Source: Actinomycetota bacterium
Lineage (GTDB): Bacteria > Actinomycetota > Thermoleophilia > Gaiellales > Gaiellaceae
Assembly (NCBI GenBank): GCA_013812235.1
Contig: JACCTU010000130.1
Coordinates: 1 to 32,797 of the forward strand
Direction: 5' to 3'
DNA length: 32,797 nt
Shown: in pieces, positions 7,981 through 16,320 of the stretch
Layout: the number at the start of each line of letters is the position of its first letter
Numbering within the stretch: position 1 is the first letter of the stretch
The notes under the pieces: model-generated
The model's database searches: none
The model's input: only the letters and a program-made list of their open reading frames with translations
Told to the model about the DNA's origin: nothing
Translations under genes and position numbers: made by a program

Positions 7981-9518
7981 TACGAGAGCTCCCCCACCTC
8001 GGACTCGACGGCCGCGATCAGCGAGCCGTTTCGGATCGCCGTCGCGACGGCCTCGATGTCGCCGCCGAGCGACCGGTCGTCGCCGAGCCGGGGCGACAGG
8101 GTTCGCACGAACGCGCGCGTCGCGCGGACGCCGACGCCCGGCTCCAGCGGCGCGAGGAACTCAACGCCCTGCGCGCCGGCGAGCAACTCGATCGCAAGAG
8201 CGCGCTCCCCGTTTGCGAGCACCTGCCACCCCTTGAGCGCCGCGGCGTTCCCCATCGAGACGTGATCCTCCTGACCCGCGCTCGTCGGGATCGAGTCGAC
8301 ACTCGCCGGGTGCGACAGCACCTTGTTCTCGCTCACGAGCGCGGCCGCGACGTATTGCGGGATCATGAACCCTGAGTTGAGCCCACCGTCGACGGTAAGA
8401 AACGGGGGCAGCCCGTCGGACAGGCTCGGGTTGACGAGCCGCTCGATCCGCCGCTCGGAGATGCTCGCGAGCTCGGCGACGCCGAGCGCGAGGATGTCGA
8501 GCGCAAACGCGACGGGCTGGCCGTGGAAGTTCCCGTTCGAGACGAGCTCCTCTCGCTCGACGAGCACGAGTGGATTGTCGGTCGCCGCATTCACCTCGAC
8601 ACCGACCGTGTACGCAACGTGGTCGAACAGGTCGCGACACGCGCCGTGCACCTGCGGCGCGCAGCGGAGCGAGTACGCGTCCTGAACCTTGTCGCACCAG
8701 CGGTGGGACTCGTTGATCGCCGAGTCGTCGATCAGCCGCAGCACGTTCGCCGCCGACGCAGCCTGCCCGCGCAGCGGCCGAAGCGCCTGGATCTCGGGCA
8801 TGAAGCTCGCGCGCGAGCCCTGCAGCGCCTCGAGCGACATCGCGCACGCGAGATCGGCGGCCTTCGCGAGCCGCCGGGCGCGAACGAGCCCGAGCGCACC
8901 AACCGCGGCCATGAACTGGGTGCCGTTGATCAGCGAGAGCCCTTCCTTTGCCTGCAGCCGCACGGGCACGAGGCCGATTCGCTCGAGCGCCACGCCGCCA
9001 GGCAAGAGCTCGCCGTCGAGCCACGCCTGCCCTTCGCCGACGAGCGGCAGCGCGAGGTGCGCGAGGGGCGCCAGGTCGCCGCTCGCGCCGACCGAGCCGC
9101 GGCTCGGCACGTTCGGGAGCAACCCACGGTTGATGCACTCGATCAGCAGCTCGACCGTCTCGATGCGCGCCCCCGAGTAACCCTTCGCGAGCGCGTTCGC
9201 GCGCAGCAGCATCGCCGCGCGCACGACCTCCGGCGCGTAGGGCTCACCGACGCCGCACGCGTGGCTGCGGAGGAGCCGCAGCTGGAGCTCCTCGGTCAGT
9301 TCCTCCGGGATCGACGCGGAGACGAACCGGCCGAAACCGGTGTTGATCCCATACGTGTGCTCGCTCGTGCCGTGCGCGGCGCGCTCGACCAGCTCGCGGG
9401 ACGCACGCATCCGCTCGCGAGCGGAGTCGGCGAGCGAGACCGGCGACCCCTCGACGGCGACGTCCCAGACGTGGTCGACCGTGAGGTCTTCGCCGCTCAG
9501 CGCGCGACTCTGGATCAC
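7980..9518 (-). CDS. hutH: Histidine ammonia-lyase
   Basis: First enzyme of histidine degradation: deaminates L-histidine to trans-urocanate. The [14 protein letters not shown] motif contains the Ala-Ser-Gly triad that cyclises to the MIO electrophile. Other family blocks are YGINTGFG near the N-terminus, [23 protein letters not shown] and [10 protein letters not shown]. The 512-residue length is normal. The ORF track extends to 9686, but GTG 9518 ([21 protein letters not shown]) is preferred: it gives the usual N-terminus and a TACACT -10 box lies 6 nt upstream. It is the first gene of hutH-hutU-hutI. No hut repressor gene is in the window. Confidence 0.95.
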   Translation of the reverse strand: MIQSRALSGEDLTVDHVWDVAVEGSPVSLADSARERMRASRELVERAAHGTSEHTYGINTGFGRFVSASIPEELTEELQLRLLRSHACGVGEPYAPEVVRAAMLLRANALAKGYSGARIETVELLIECINRGLLPNVPSRGSVGASGDLAPLAHLALPLVGEGQAWLDGELLPGGVALERIGLVPVRLQAKEGLSLINGTQFMAAVGALGLVRARRLAKAADLACAMSLEALQGSRASFMPEIQALRPLRGQAASAANVLRLIDDSAINESHRWCDKVQDAYSLRCAPQVHGACRDLFDHVAYTVGVEVNAATDNPLVLVEREELVSNGNFHGQPVAFALDILALGVAELASISERRIERLVNPSLSDGLPPFLTVDGGLNSGFMIPQYVAAALVSENKVLSHPASVDSIPTSAGQEDHVSMGNAAALKGWQVLANGERALAIELLAGAQGVEFLAPLEPGVGVRATRAFVRTLSPRLGDDRSLGGDIEAVATAIRNGSLIAAVESEVGELS

Positions 9519-9524
9519 GGCGCG

Positions 9525-9530
9525 AGTGTA
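9525..9530 (-). promoter_or_regulatory. -10 element of the hutHUI operon
   Basis: TACACT on the minus strand ends 6 nt before the hutH GTG at 9518. No Shine-Dalgarno sequence is present, so a leaderless hut mRNA is likely. The 43-bp divergent gap leaves little room for an operator, and none is obvious. Confidence 0.5.
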
Positions 9531-9561
9531 GTCCCCGGCCCAGAAGGGCAAGGTTGTGTGC

Positions 9562-11088
9562 ATGTTTGCCCGGAAATTGAACCGCTCGCTCTGGCTCGAG
9601 CCCGCAGAGACCCGGTTCCCCAGCCTGACCGACACCCTCGACGTCGACGTCGTGGTGATCGGCGCGGGTATCACCGGCGTGACCACCGCGCACCTGCTGA
9701 AGGAGGCCGGGAAGTCGGTGGCGCTGATCGAGTCCTCGGGCGTCGGCTACGGGGCGTCCGGATACACGACGGCGAAGCTCACGGTCGGCCACAACCTCGT
9801 GTACCACGACCTGATCGAGTCGTTGGGCGAGGACGTCGCCAGCGGGTACGCGCGATCGAATCAGGAAGCGATCGAGCGGATCGAGGCGATCGTCCGCGAC
9901 AACTCGATCGATTGCGACCTCGAGCGGGCGAGCAACTACGTCTACACGGAGCGCGAAGAGTCGGTGGGCGCCGTCGAGCGAGAGGCCGCGGCCGCCCGCC
10001 GCGCCGGGATCGACGCAGAGCTCACGACCGAGACCGATCTTCCGTACCCGGTCCGAGCCGCGGTCCGAGTCGACGACCAGGCGCAGTTCCACCCGTGGAA
10101 GTACCTCGCCGGACTCGCACGAACCGTCGACGGTGACGGCAGCCACGTCCTGGAGCTGACGCGCGCGACGAGCGTCCGCAGCGGGACCCCGTGTGAGGTC
10201 GAGACGGCGTCGGGCGTCATCCGCGCAGCGCACGTCGTCGTCGCGACGCAGATGCCGTTCCTCGATCGCGGGCTCTACTTCACGAGGGCCCACCCGTTGA
10301 AGTCGTACGCGATCGCCACCCGCGTCGACGCTGACAGCGCACCGAGTGGGATGTACATCAGCGTCGACCAGCCCACCCGCTCGATTCGCTCGACCCCGTC
10401 GGACGGAGGTGGACGCATGCTGATCGTCGGCGGCGAAGGCGGCCACAAGCCCGGAGACGACCCCGACACGAAGTCTCGGTACGCGAAGCTCGAGGCGTTC
10501 ATGCAGGAGCGCTTCGGCGTGTCCGGCGCGGAGTACCACTGGTCGACCCACGACTACGTGCCGGTGGACAAGCTTCCTTACATCGGCCGCCTGCGGCGCG
10601 GCGACGACCGTGTGTACGTCGCAACCGGTTTCGCGAAGTGGGGTCTCACCAAGGGCACGCTCGCCGCGAGAGTCCTCTCCGACGCGATCCTCGGCCGCGC
10701 GAACGAGTGGGCCGAGCTCTACGATTCGACCCGAGTAGACCTTCGCCGCGGGGCGACGCGGTTCACGAAGGAGAACGCCGGCGTCGGGCTGCGATTCTTC
10801 CGCGACCGCGTCCGACCCCGTGACGGCCGTAAAGACGTTGAACGCCTCGCTCCCGGCGAGGGAACGATCGCGCGGCTCGGGGCGAAGCAGTACGCCGTCT
10901 TCCGAAACGACGCCGGTGAGCTGGGCGTGCTCTCGGCGCGCTGCACCCACCTCGGGTGCATCGTCGGCTGGAACGCCGCCGACCGTTCGTGGGAGTGCCC
11001 TTGCCACGGCTCCCGCTTCGCCGAAGACGGCACGCTCGTGCAGGGGCCGGCGACCGCGGACCTCCCGCGCGAGTCGCTACCTGAGTAG
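9562..11088 (+). CDS. FAD-dependent oxidoreductase with C-terminal Rieske [2Fe-2S] domain
   Basis: A 508-residue two-domain redox protein. The N-terminal DAO-type FAD domain begins DVDVVVIGAGITGVTTAHLL (Rossmann GxGxxG) and runs to about residue 395, with PYIGRLRRGDDRVYVATGFAKWG closing the FAD site. The C-terminal Rieske domain has CTHLGC and CPCHGSRF, the two Cys and two His cluster ligands. The arrangement resembles B. subtilis YhfW. Substrate is unknown; the DAO relationship suggests an amine or amino acid. ATG 9562 is chosen over GTG 9556 because AAGG lies 8 nt upstream. It lies between the hut operon and ftcD, but on the opposite strand, and its 3' end overlaps the ftcD 3' end by 12 bp. 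The link with histidine breakdown is only positional. Confidence 0.9.
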   Translation: MFARKLNRSLWLEPAETRFPSLTDTLDVDVVVIGAGITGVTTAHLLKEAGKSVALIESSGVGYGASGYTTAKLTVGHNLVYHDLIESLGEDVASGYARSNQEAIERIEAIVRDNSIDCDLERASNYVYTEREESVGAVEREAAAARRAGIDAELTTETDLPYPVRAAVRVDDQAQFHPWKYLAGLARTVDGDGSHVLELTRATSVRSGTPCEVETASGVIRAAHVVVATQMPFLDRGLYFTRAHPLKSYAIATRVDADSAPSGMYISVDQPTRSIRSTPSDGGGRMLIVGGEGGHKPGDDPDTKSRYAKLEAFMQERFGVSGAEYHWSTHDYVPVDKLPYIGRLRRGDDRVYVATGFAKWGLTKGTLAARVLSDAILGRANEWAELYDSTRVDLRRGATRFTKENAGVGLRFFRDRVRPRDGRKDVERLAPGEGTIARLGAKQYAVFRNDAGELGVLSARCTHLGCIVGWNAADRSWECPCHGSRFAEDGTLVQGPATADLPRESLPE

Positions 11089-11955
11089 CCGGAGCTCGAG
11101 CACCCGCGAGGCATCGAACCCGTCGATCCTGAGCGCAGCGCCCGCGGCCGTCGCCGCAGCGCCGGCGGGCATCAAGCCGACCAGCTCGGAGCCGACCACT
11201 TCGAGACCGCGAGCTGCGGCCTCGGCTTCCACCCGGGCGACGATCTCGTGCAGCGCCGCCGCCTCCCAGTCCTCGACGTTCATGCTGACCTGCACGAACC
11301 CCGCGCGCGGGAGGTCGAGCCCGAGCGCGCGCACGCCGGGAAAGCCTCCACCCCGCTCGCGCACCAACGCTGCGATCTCGCGCGCCGCCTTGACGTCTCC
11401 GCGCAGGTTGACGTTGAACGCGATCAGCGCGCGGCGTGCGCCGACGAGGACTCCACCCGCCGCATCGTCGAGGAACGGCGGCCCATAGTCCGGCTTCAGT
11501 TCGCCCGTGTCGATGCGACGTTGCAGCTCCTCGGGCCCACCCCGCCGGAAGAACGACGGGCCGTTTCCGCCGCCCAGCTCCCCGTAGAAGAAGACGGGCA
11601 GTCCGAGCTCCGCGGCGAGCCGCTTGCCGACCAGGCGGGCGACGCGACGCGCGCGCGGCAGGTCCGCCCGGTCGATCGGGACGACCGGGACGACGTCCGC
11701 CGCGCCGATCCGGGGGTGCGCCCCTTCGTGGCGGCGCAGGTCGATCCGCTCCTTCGCCGCAGCGGCACCGGCGACGAGCGCGTCCTCGAGCGCCTTCTCC
11801 TCGCCGACGAGGGTGAACACCGACCGGTTGTGGTCCTCGTCCGCGTGAACGTCGAGCAGCTCCGCGTGCGCCCCGAGTGCCGAACCGATCGCGTCGATCG
11901 TCGCGCGGTCGCGTCCCTCCGAGAAGTTCGGCACCGATTCGAGCGGCAGCGCCAC
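11077..11955 (-). CDS. ftcD: Glutamate formimidoyltransferase (FTCD N-terminal type)
   Basis: Transfers the formimino group of N-formimino-L-glutamate to tetrahydrofolate, giving glutamate and 5-formimino-THF; it therefore completes the hutHUI route. The 292-residue product matches the stand-alone transferase, without the cyclodeaminase domain. Recognisable blocks are ESVPNFSEGRDRATIDAI, HADEDHNRSVFTLVG, RRHEGAHPRIGAADVVP (pterin/substrate site), PVFFYGEL and LIAFNVNLRGD. It starts at GTG 11955, six nt after a TAGAGT -10 box. It is separated from hutH by an opposite-strand gene, so it is not in the hut operon but could share regulation. A cyclodeaminase (fchA-like) would be needed elsewhere in the genome. 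Confidence 0.93.
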   Translation of the reverse strand: MALPLESVPNFSEGRDRATIDAIGSALGAHAELLDVHADEDHNRSVFTLVGEEKALEDALVAGAAAAKERIDLRRHEGAHPRIGAADVVPVVPIDRADLPRARRVARLVGKRLAAELGLPVFFYGELGGGNGPSFFRRGGPEELQRRIDTGELKPDYGPPFLDDAAGGVLVGARRALIAFNVNLRGDVKAAREIAALVRERGGGFPGVRALGLDLPRAGFVQVSMNVEDWEAAALHEIVARVEAEAAARGLEVVGSELVGLMPAGAAATAAGAALRIDGFDASRVLELRLLR

Positions 11956-11960
11956 CGGCC

Positions 11961-11967
11961 TACTCTA
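11961..11967. promoter_or_regulatory. Interlocked divergent -10 elements of ftcD and the UDG gene
   Basis: The 7 bp TACTCTA read as TACTCT on plus (9 nt before TTG 11976) and TAGAGT on minus (6 nt before GTG 11955). The two promoters overlap almost completely, so polymerase could occupy only one at a time. Confidence 0.5.
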
Positions 11968-11975
11968 GAAGTCCT

Positions 11976-12581
11976 TTGACGCGCCGTCGCTCGTCGTACC
12001 GCTCGCTCGCGTCGCTCCAGCGCGACCTCGCCGTCTGCCGCGCCTGCTTGGGGGCCGGCTACCCGCTGGAGTCGCTGCCCGTCCTCAACCCCGGCCTCGG
12101 GCAGCCCGCCTACCTGTACGGCCAGGCGCCGGGCCCGAACGAGGGCCTCGAGCGGCGGCCGTGGCGCGGCCGCGCCGGGCAGACGCTCCGCGGCTGGCTC
12201 GGGATGGACGAGGACACCTTTTACTCCACGTTCTATTGCGCGTCCGTCACGCGCTGCTACCCGGGCAAGAGCCCGGCGGGCAAAGGGGATCGGGTCCCCA
12301 CCCCGGAGGAGCAAAACCTGTGCGAGTTCTGGCGCGACTGGGAACTCCGGTTGCTCCGGCCGCGGCTGGTCGTCCCGGTGGGCACGCTTGCGATTGGCCG
12401 CCTGCTCGGCAAGCGGCCCCTCGCGGACTGCGTCGGTGCTCGGTTCGAGCTCGCCGCCGACCGCGTGGGGATCCCGCTGCCGCACCCGTCCGGCGTGTCG
12501 CTCTGGCTGAACTCCCCCACGAACCGTGCGCTCGTCGAGCGCGCGGTGGCGGCGATCCACGAGGAGCTCGCAGCGCTCTGA
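11976..12581 (+). CDS. Uracil-DNA glycosylase superfamily protein, [4Fe-4S] type
   Basis: A 201-residue base-excision-repair glycosylase that should remove uracil from DNA. Motif A is YGQAPGPNE, followed by RPWRGRAGQTLRGWL. The second motif is PHPSGVSLW near the C-terminus. Four cysteines fit a cluster: CRAC near residue 21, then TRCYPGK and EEQNLC. It starts at TTG 11976 (MTRRRSSYRSLASLQRD), with a TACTCT -10 box 9 nt upstream; the track start at 11877 lies inside ftcD and gives low-complexity sequence. The exact UDG family (4, 5 or a related clade) is not certain, because the spacing and the residues after HPS are not textbook. Confidence 0.85.
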   Translation: MTRRRSSYRSLASLQRDLAVCRACLGAGYPLESLPVLNPGLGQPAYLYGQAPGPNEGLERRPWRGRAGQTLRGWLGMDEDTFYSTFYCASVTRCYPGKSPAGKGDRVPTPEEQNLCEFWRDWELRLLRPRLVVPVGTLAIGRLLGKRPLADCVGARFELAADRVGIPLPHPSGVSLWLNSPTNRALVERAVAAIHEELAAL

Positions 12582-12619
12582 CAGAGCGTGCGCCTCTCCG
12601 TCGGCCCGGGAGCGGTGGC

Positions 12620-12625
12620 TACGCT
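12620..12625 (+). promoter_or_regulatory. -10 element before the first ABC exporter gene
   Basis: TACGCT, 6 nt before TTG 12632. It supports the TTG start, where no Shine-Dalgarno sequence is found. Confidence 0.4.
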
Positions 12626-12631
12626 CAAGGC

Positions 12632-14407
12632 TTGGCCGAGACACCGCGCTACCGCACTACCTTTTTCCGCCTGCTGGGCTTCCTGCGGCCGTACAAGTGG
12701 TCGCTCGGGTTCTCGATCGTGCTCGCCGTTGGGACGCAGGCGGCCGCGATCGTCGCCGCGTATCTGACCGGCACTGCGCTCGCGCACGTGGTCGAGGCCC
12801 GCGACCGACGCGCACTTTGGCTCTTGGTGATCGCCATCCTCGCCGTCGGGCTCGTCCGCTCGCTCCTGATGGTCGGCCGGCGCCTGATCTCGGGCCGCCA
12901 GGCGCTCGGCGTCGAGTTCGACCTGCGCAACCGCCTCTACGCGAAGCTGCTCCGCCTCTCGTTCCGCTTCTACGACAGCCACCAGACCGGCCAGTTGATG
13001 TCGCGTGCGACCGTCGATCTGCAGAGTGTTCGTTTCTTCCTCGGCTACGGCCTCATCTTCTTCTTCCAGCACGTGCTGACGGTCGTCGGGGTCACCGCGG
13101 TGATGCTCGTGTTCAACTGGAGGCTCGCGCTCGTCGCCTGCGCGATCACGCCGGTGCTGATCTTGCTCGCGTACCGCTACTCGAGCGTCTCGCACCCCGT
13201 GCTTCGCGACGTCCAGCAGAAGATGGGCGACATGACGACGGTCGCGGAGGAGAACATCGTCGGCGTCCACGTCGTCAAGTCGTTCGCGCAGGAGTCGAAC
13301 GAGCTGGCGAAGTTCTCGGCGCGCTCGAACCGCGTTTTCGCGCGCAGCATGGACGCGAACCGGCAGCGCGCGATCTACGTGCCGCTCCTCTCGTTCCTGC
13401 CGCTCGTTGCGCAGGCGGGCGTGATCCTCGTCGGCGGCCGCATGGTCGTCCACGGCGACCTCAGCCTGACCAACTTCTTCTTCTTCAACGGCCTCGTCTT
13501 GATGCTCGTGTTCCCGCTCAGGATGCTCGGGATGTGGATCGGCCAGGCGCAGCGCGCGACCGCGTCCGGCGAGCGGATCTTCGAGGTGCTCGACGAAATC
13601 GAGGACGTCGCCGACAAGCCCGGTGCCGTCGACCTCCCGCCGGGCCCGGGACGCGTGCGCTTCGAGCAGGTCTCGTTCGAGTACGCCGAGGGGCGGCCGG
13701 TACTCGAGGGGATCGACCTCGAGCTCGAAGCGGGAAGGGCGGTCGCCCTGATCGGACACACCGGCTCGGGCAAGACGACGCTGGCGTCGCTCGTCCCACG
13801 CTTCTACGACGTCACCGCGGGGCGAGTCTCCGTCGATGGGCTCGACGTCCGCGACGCGAAGGTCGCTTCGCTCCGGCGCGAGATCGGCGTCGTCCTCCAG
13901 GATCCGTTTCTCTTCTCGGCGACCGTCCGCGAGAACATCGCGTTCGCCCGGCCCGACGCGACAGACGAGGAGATCGAGCGCGCCGCGCAGCTCGCACAGG
14001 CTGACGAGTTCATCGCCGAGCTTCCGGAGGGCTACGACACGGTGATCGGCGAACGCGGGATCACCCTCTCGGGTGGCCAACGCCAGCGCATCGCAATCGC
14101 GCGCGCACTGATCCTCGAGCCGCGGGTCCTGATCCTCGACGACGCGACTGCGAGCGTCGACGCGACGACCGAGTCGCGAATCCGCACCGGACTGCGCCAG
14201 GCGATGGAGGGCCGGACGACGATCATCATCGCGCACCGGCTCTCGACGCTCGCACTCGCCGACGAGCTCGTCGTGCTCGACCACGGCCGGATCGCCGCAC
14301 GAGGCACGCACGACCAGCTGCTCGGGACGAGTGCGGTCTACCGCGAGATCTACGAGCACGGCCTGCTCGAGCGCGAGTTCGCCGAGCGGGTGGAGGCTCG
14401 CGCATGA
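12632..14407 (+). CDS. ABC exporter half-transporter, subunit with degenerate Walker B
   Basis: A 591-residue type IV (exporter) ABC protein: six-helix membrane domain to about residue 320, then a nucleotide-binding domain. Walker A is GHTGSGKTT, the Q-loop is VLQDPFLF, the signature is LSGGQRQR, and the H-loop is IIAHRLST. Walker B reads VLILDDATASVD, with Asp replacing the catalytic Glu. It should pair with the next subunit as a heterodimer that exports lipids, drugs or peptides; the substrate is unknown. The start is TTG 12632 (MAETPRYRTTFFRLLGFLRPYKW); the track start at 12161 lies in the overlapping frame of the UDG gene. Its TGA overlaps the ATG of a 31-codon ORF (ATGA). Confidence 0.93.
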   Translation: MAETPRYRTTFFRLLGFLRPYKWSLGFSIVLAVGTQAAAIVAAYLTGTALAHVVEARDRRALWLLVIAILAVGLVRSLLMVGRRLISGRQALGVEFDLRNRLYAKLLRLSFRFYDSHQTGQLMSRATVDLQSVRFFLGYGLIFFFQHVLTVVGVTAVMLVFNWRLALVACAITPVLILLAYRYSSVSHPVLRDVQQKMGDMTTVAEENIVGVHVVKSFAQESNELAKFSARSNRVFARSMDANRQRAIYVPLLSFLPLVAQAGVILVGGRMVVHGDLSLTNFFFFNGLVLMLVFPLRMLGMWIGQAQRATASGERIFEVLDEIEDVADKPGAVDLPPGPGRVRFEQVSFEYAEGRPVLEGIDLELEAGRAVALIGHTGSGKTTLASLVPRFYDVTAGRVSVDGLDVRDAKVASLRREIGVVLQDPFLFSATVRENIAFARPDATDEEIERAAQLAQADEFIAELPEGYDTVIGERGITLSGGQRQRIAIARALILEPRVLILDDATASVDATTESRIRTGLRQAMEGRTTIIIAHRLSTLALADELVVLDHGRIAARGTHDQLLGTSAVYREIYEHGLLEREFAERVEARA

Positions 14408-14499
14408 CGCAGCTATCGGGCATGACCGACGTCGCCGTTGCGGCCGCGGGCGGTCGCCTTCAGGGGTCTTGCACGCGGTTGCGCACGGTGTCGAAATGA
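14404..14499 (+). CDS. 31-codon ORF bridging the two ABC exporter genes
   Basis: ATG 14404 overlaps the stop of the first exporter gene (ATGA), and its own TGA 14497-14499 overlaps the ATG of the second gene (ATGA). The peptide begins MTQLSGMTDVAVAAAGGRL and ends RLRTVSK; it has no clear domain. The second exporter gene has no Shine-Dalgarno sequence and no nearby -10 box. This ORF may therefore act mainly to carry ribosomes across the 88-nt gap by stop-start coupling. Whether the peptide itself is stable is unknown. Too short for the ORF track. Confidence 0.45.
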   Translation: MTQLSGMTDVAVAAAGGRLQGSCTRLRTVSK

Positions 14500-16298
14500 G
14501 GGTCTGGCAGCCCGGCACCCACCTGACGATGCAGCGCGGCGCGGACGTGCGCGACTGGTCGTGGCAAGCGACGCTTCGCAGGATCCGTTTCCTCGCGCGC
14601 TACACGAAGCGTTACCGGCTCCGGACGACGCTCGCTGTCGTCTCGCTCCTGCTCGCGACGGCGACTTTTCTCATCCCCCCGTTCCTGACGCGGTACGCGA
14701 TCGACGACGGCGTCCGCAAGGGCGATCTCCAGCTGTTGACGGTCCTCGTCGCCCTGATGCTCGCTGCGGGGCTCGCGTCCCTCGTGACCGGCGCGCTGCA
14801 GACCTACTTCACCGGCTGGACGGGCGAGCGAATCCTCGCCGACCTTCGCAACGACCTCTTCCGTCACCTGCAGCGGCTCTCGCTCGGCTTCTACGAGCGC
14901 AACCGCGCAGGCGTCGTGATCAGCAGGCTGACGAACGACGTTGACGCTCTCGACCAGCTCGTCACGGACGGCGTGACGACGCTCGTGCAGAGCACGCTGA
15001 CCCTGATCGGCACGACGATCATCCTCTTCTACCTCGACTGGAAGCTCGCGCTCGCCACGGTGACCGTGATCCCTGCGCTCATCGTGGCCACCCGCATCTT
15101 TCGCGTCCGCTCCGCGCGCGCGTACAGTCAGGTGCGCGAGCGCCTCGGGCTCGTCACGGCGACGCTCGCCGAAGACATCGCGGGCATGCGCGTCGTGCAG
15201 GCCTTCACACGCGAGCCGCGGAACCAGCAGCGCTTCGAGGAAGTGAACTCGCACTACCGCGCGGCGAACCAGCAGACCGTCGTCCTGAACGGCCTCTACT
15301 TCCCCTTCGTCGACTTCCTCTCGGCGGCCGCGACCGCGATCGTGCTCGGCTACGGCGGCTGGCTCGTCTTCGACGGGCAGACCACACCGGGCGTCTTGTT
15401 CGCGTTCATCCTCTACGTCTCGAACTTCTTCGACCCGGTGCAGCAGCTCTCGCAGCTCTACAACACGTTCCTCGCGGCGGTCGCGGCGCTCGACAAAATC
15501 CTCGGGGTGCTCGACGAGGAGCCCGAGGTGCGCGACGCTCCCGACGCCCGAGCATTGCCGTCGATCGACGGCCGCGTCGCGTTCGACGGCGTGAGGTTCG
15601 CCTACGGGACCGGGCCGGAGGTGCTGCACGGGATCGACCTCGACATCGCGCCCGGCACGACCGTCGCGCTCGTGGGCCACACCGGCGCGGGGAAGTCGAC
15701 GATCGCGAAGTTGCTCGCCCGCTTCTATGACCCGACCGAAGGACGGATCACGATCGACGGGATCGACACGACGACCGTGACGCAAGAGTCGCTCCGTCGC
15801 CAACTCGGGATCGTTCCGCAGGAGGGCTTCCTGTTCGCGGGCACCGTCCGAGACAACATCGCCTTCGGCAATCCGGACGCGAGCCCCGAGGAGATCGTCG
15901 CCGCGGCCCAGGCCGTCGGCGCGCACGACTTCGTGATGCGGCTCGAAGACGGCTACGAGACGAACCTCCAGGAGCGCGGCACGCGCCTCTCCCTCGGCCA
16001 GCGGCAGCTCGTCGCGTTCGCGCGGGCGCTGCTCGCGAACCCGCGCATCCTGATCCTCGACGAGGCGACGTCATCGGTCGACATCGGGACCGAGCGCCGG
16101 ATCGAGGGGGCTCTCCGGCGGCTCCTCGCCGGCCGGACCGCCTTCATCATCGCCCACCGCCTCTCGACGATCCGCGATGCCGACCTGATCGTCGTGCTCG
16201 AGCACGGCATGGTCGTCGAGCAGGGGACCCACGACGAGCTGCTGGCGAAGCAGGGTCTCTACACATCTCTGTACGGGGATTGGGCCGAAGTCGCCTGA
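14496..16298 (+). CDS. ABC exporter half-transporter, subunit with catalytic Walker B
   Basis: A 600-residue ABC exporter half: membrane domain (RLRTTLAVVSLLLATATFLIPPFLTRY and five further helices) and a nucleotide-binding domain. Walker A is GHTGAGKST, the Q-loop is IVPQEGFLF, Walker B is ILILDEATSSVD with the catalytic Glu, and the H-loop is IIAHRLST. The signature is LSLGQRQ instead of LSGGQ. The fault therefore complements that of its partner: the Asp-type Walker B of the first subunit would face this altered signature, making one degenerate and one canonical ATP site, as in TM287/288 and BmrCD. The start is ATG 14496, coupled to the 31-codon ORF. The longer track start (14331) lies within the first exporter gene. 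Confidence 0.93.
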   Translation: MRVWQPGTHLTMQRGADVRDWSWQATLRRIRFLARYTKRYRLRTTLAVVSLLLATATFLIPPFLTRYAIDDGVRKGDLQLLTVLVALMLAAGLASLVTGALQTYFTGWTGERILADLRNDLFRHLQRLSLGFYERNRAGVVISRLTNDVDALDQLVTDGVTTLVQSTLTLIGTTIILFYLDWKLALATVTVIPALIVATRIFRVRSARAYSQVRERLGLVTATLAEDIAGMRVVQAFTREPRNQQRFEEVNSHYRAANQQTVVLNGLYFPFVDFLSAAATAIVLGYGGWLVFDGQTTPGVLFAFILYVSNFFDPVQQLSQLYNTFLAAVAALDKILGVLDEEPEVRDAPDARALPSIDGRVAFDGVRFAYGTGPEVLHGIDLDIAPGTTVALVGHTGAGKSTIAKLLARFYDPTEGRITIDGIDTTTVTQESLRRQLGIVPQEGFLFAGTVRDNIAFGNPDASPEEIVAAAQAVGAHDFVMRLEDGYETNLQERGTRLSLGQRQLVAFARALLANPRILILDEATSSVDIGTERRIEGALRRLLAGRTAFIIAHRLSTIRDADLIVVLEHGMVVEQGTHDELLAKQGLYTSLYGDWAEVA

Positions 16299-16304
16299 CC
16301 CTGT

Positions 16305-16310
16305 TAGTGT
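16305..16310 (+). promoter_or_regulatory. -10 element before the polytopic membrane protein gene
   Basis: TAGTGT, 10 nt before ATG 16321, in the 22-nt gap after the exporter operon. A TTGGGC lies about 18 nt upstream as a possible weak -35. Confidence 0.4.
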
Positions 16311-16320
16311 CCCGCGCCTG

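Noticed and set aside
9244-11007. Long minus ORF of 587 codons over the Rieske/FAD oxidoreductase and the hutH start
   Set aside because: Antisense shadow; Arg/Ala/Val-rich with no domain, while the plus frame has clear FAD and Rieske motifs.
12257-15926. Two long minus ORFs (753 and 488 codons) over the ABC exporter genes
   Set aside because: Antisense shadows of well-defined plus-strand exporter genes; compositions are typical of GC-rich mirror frames.
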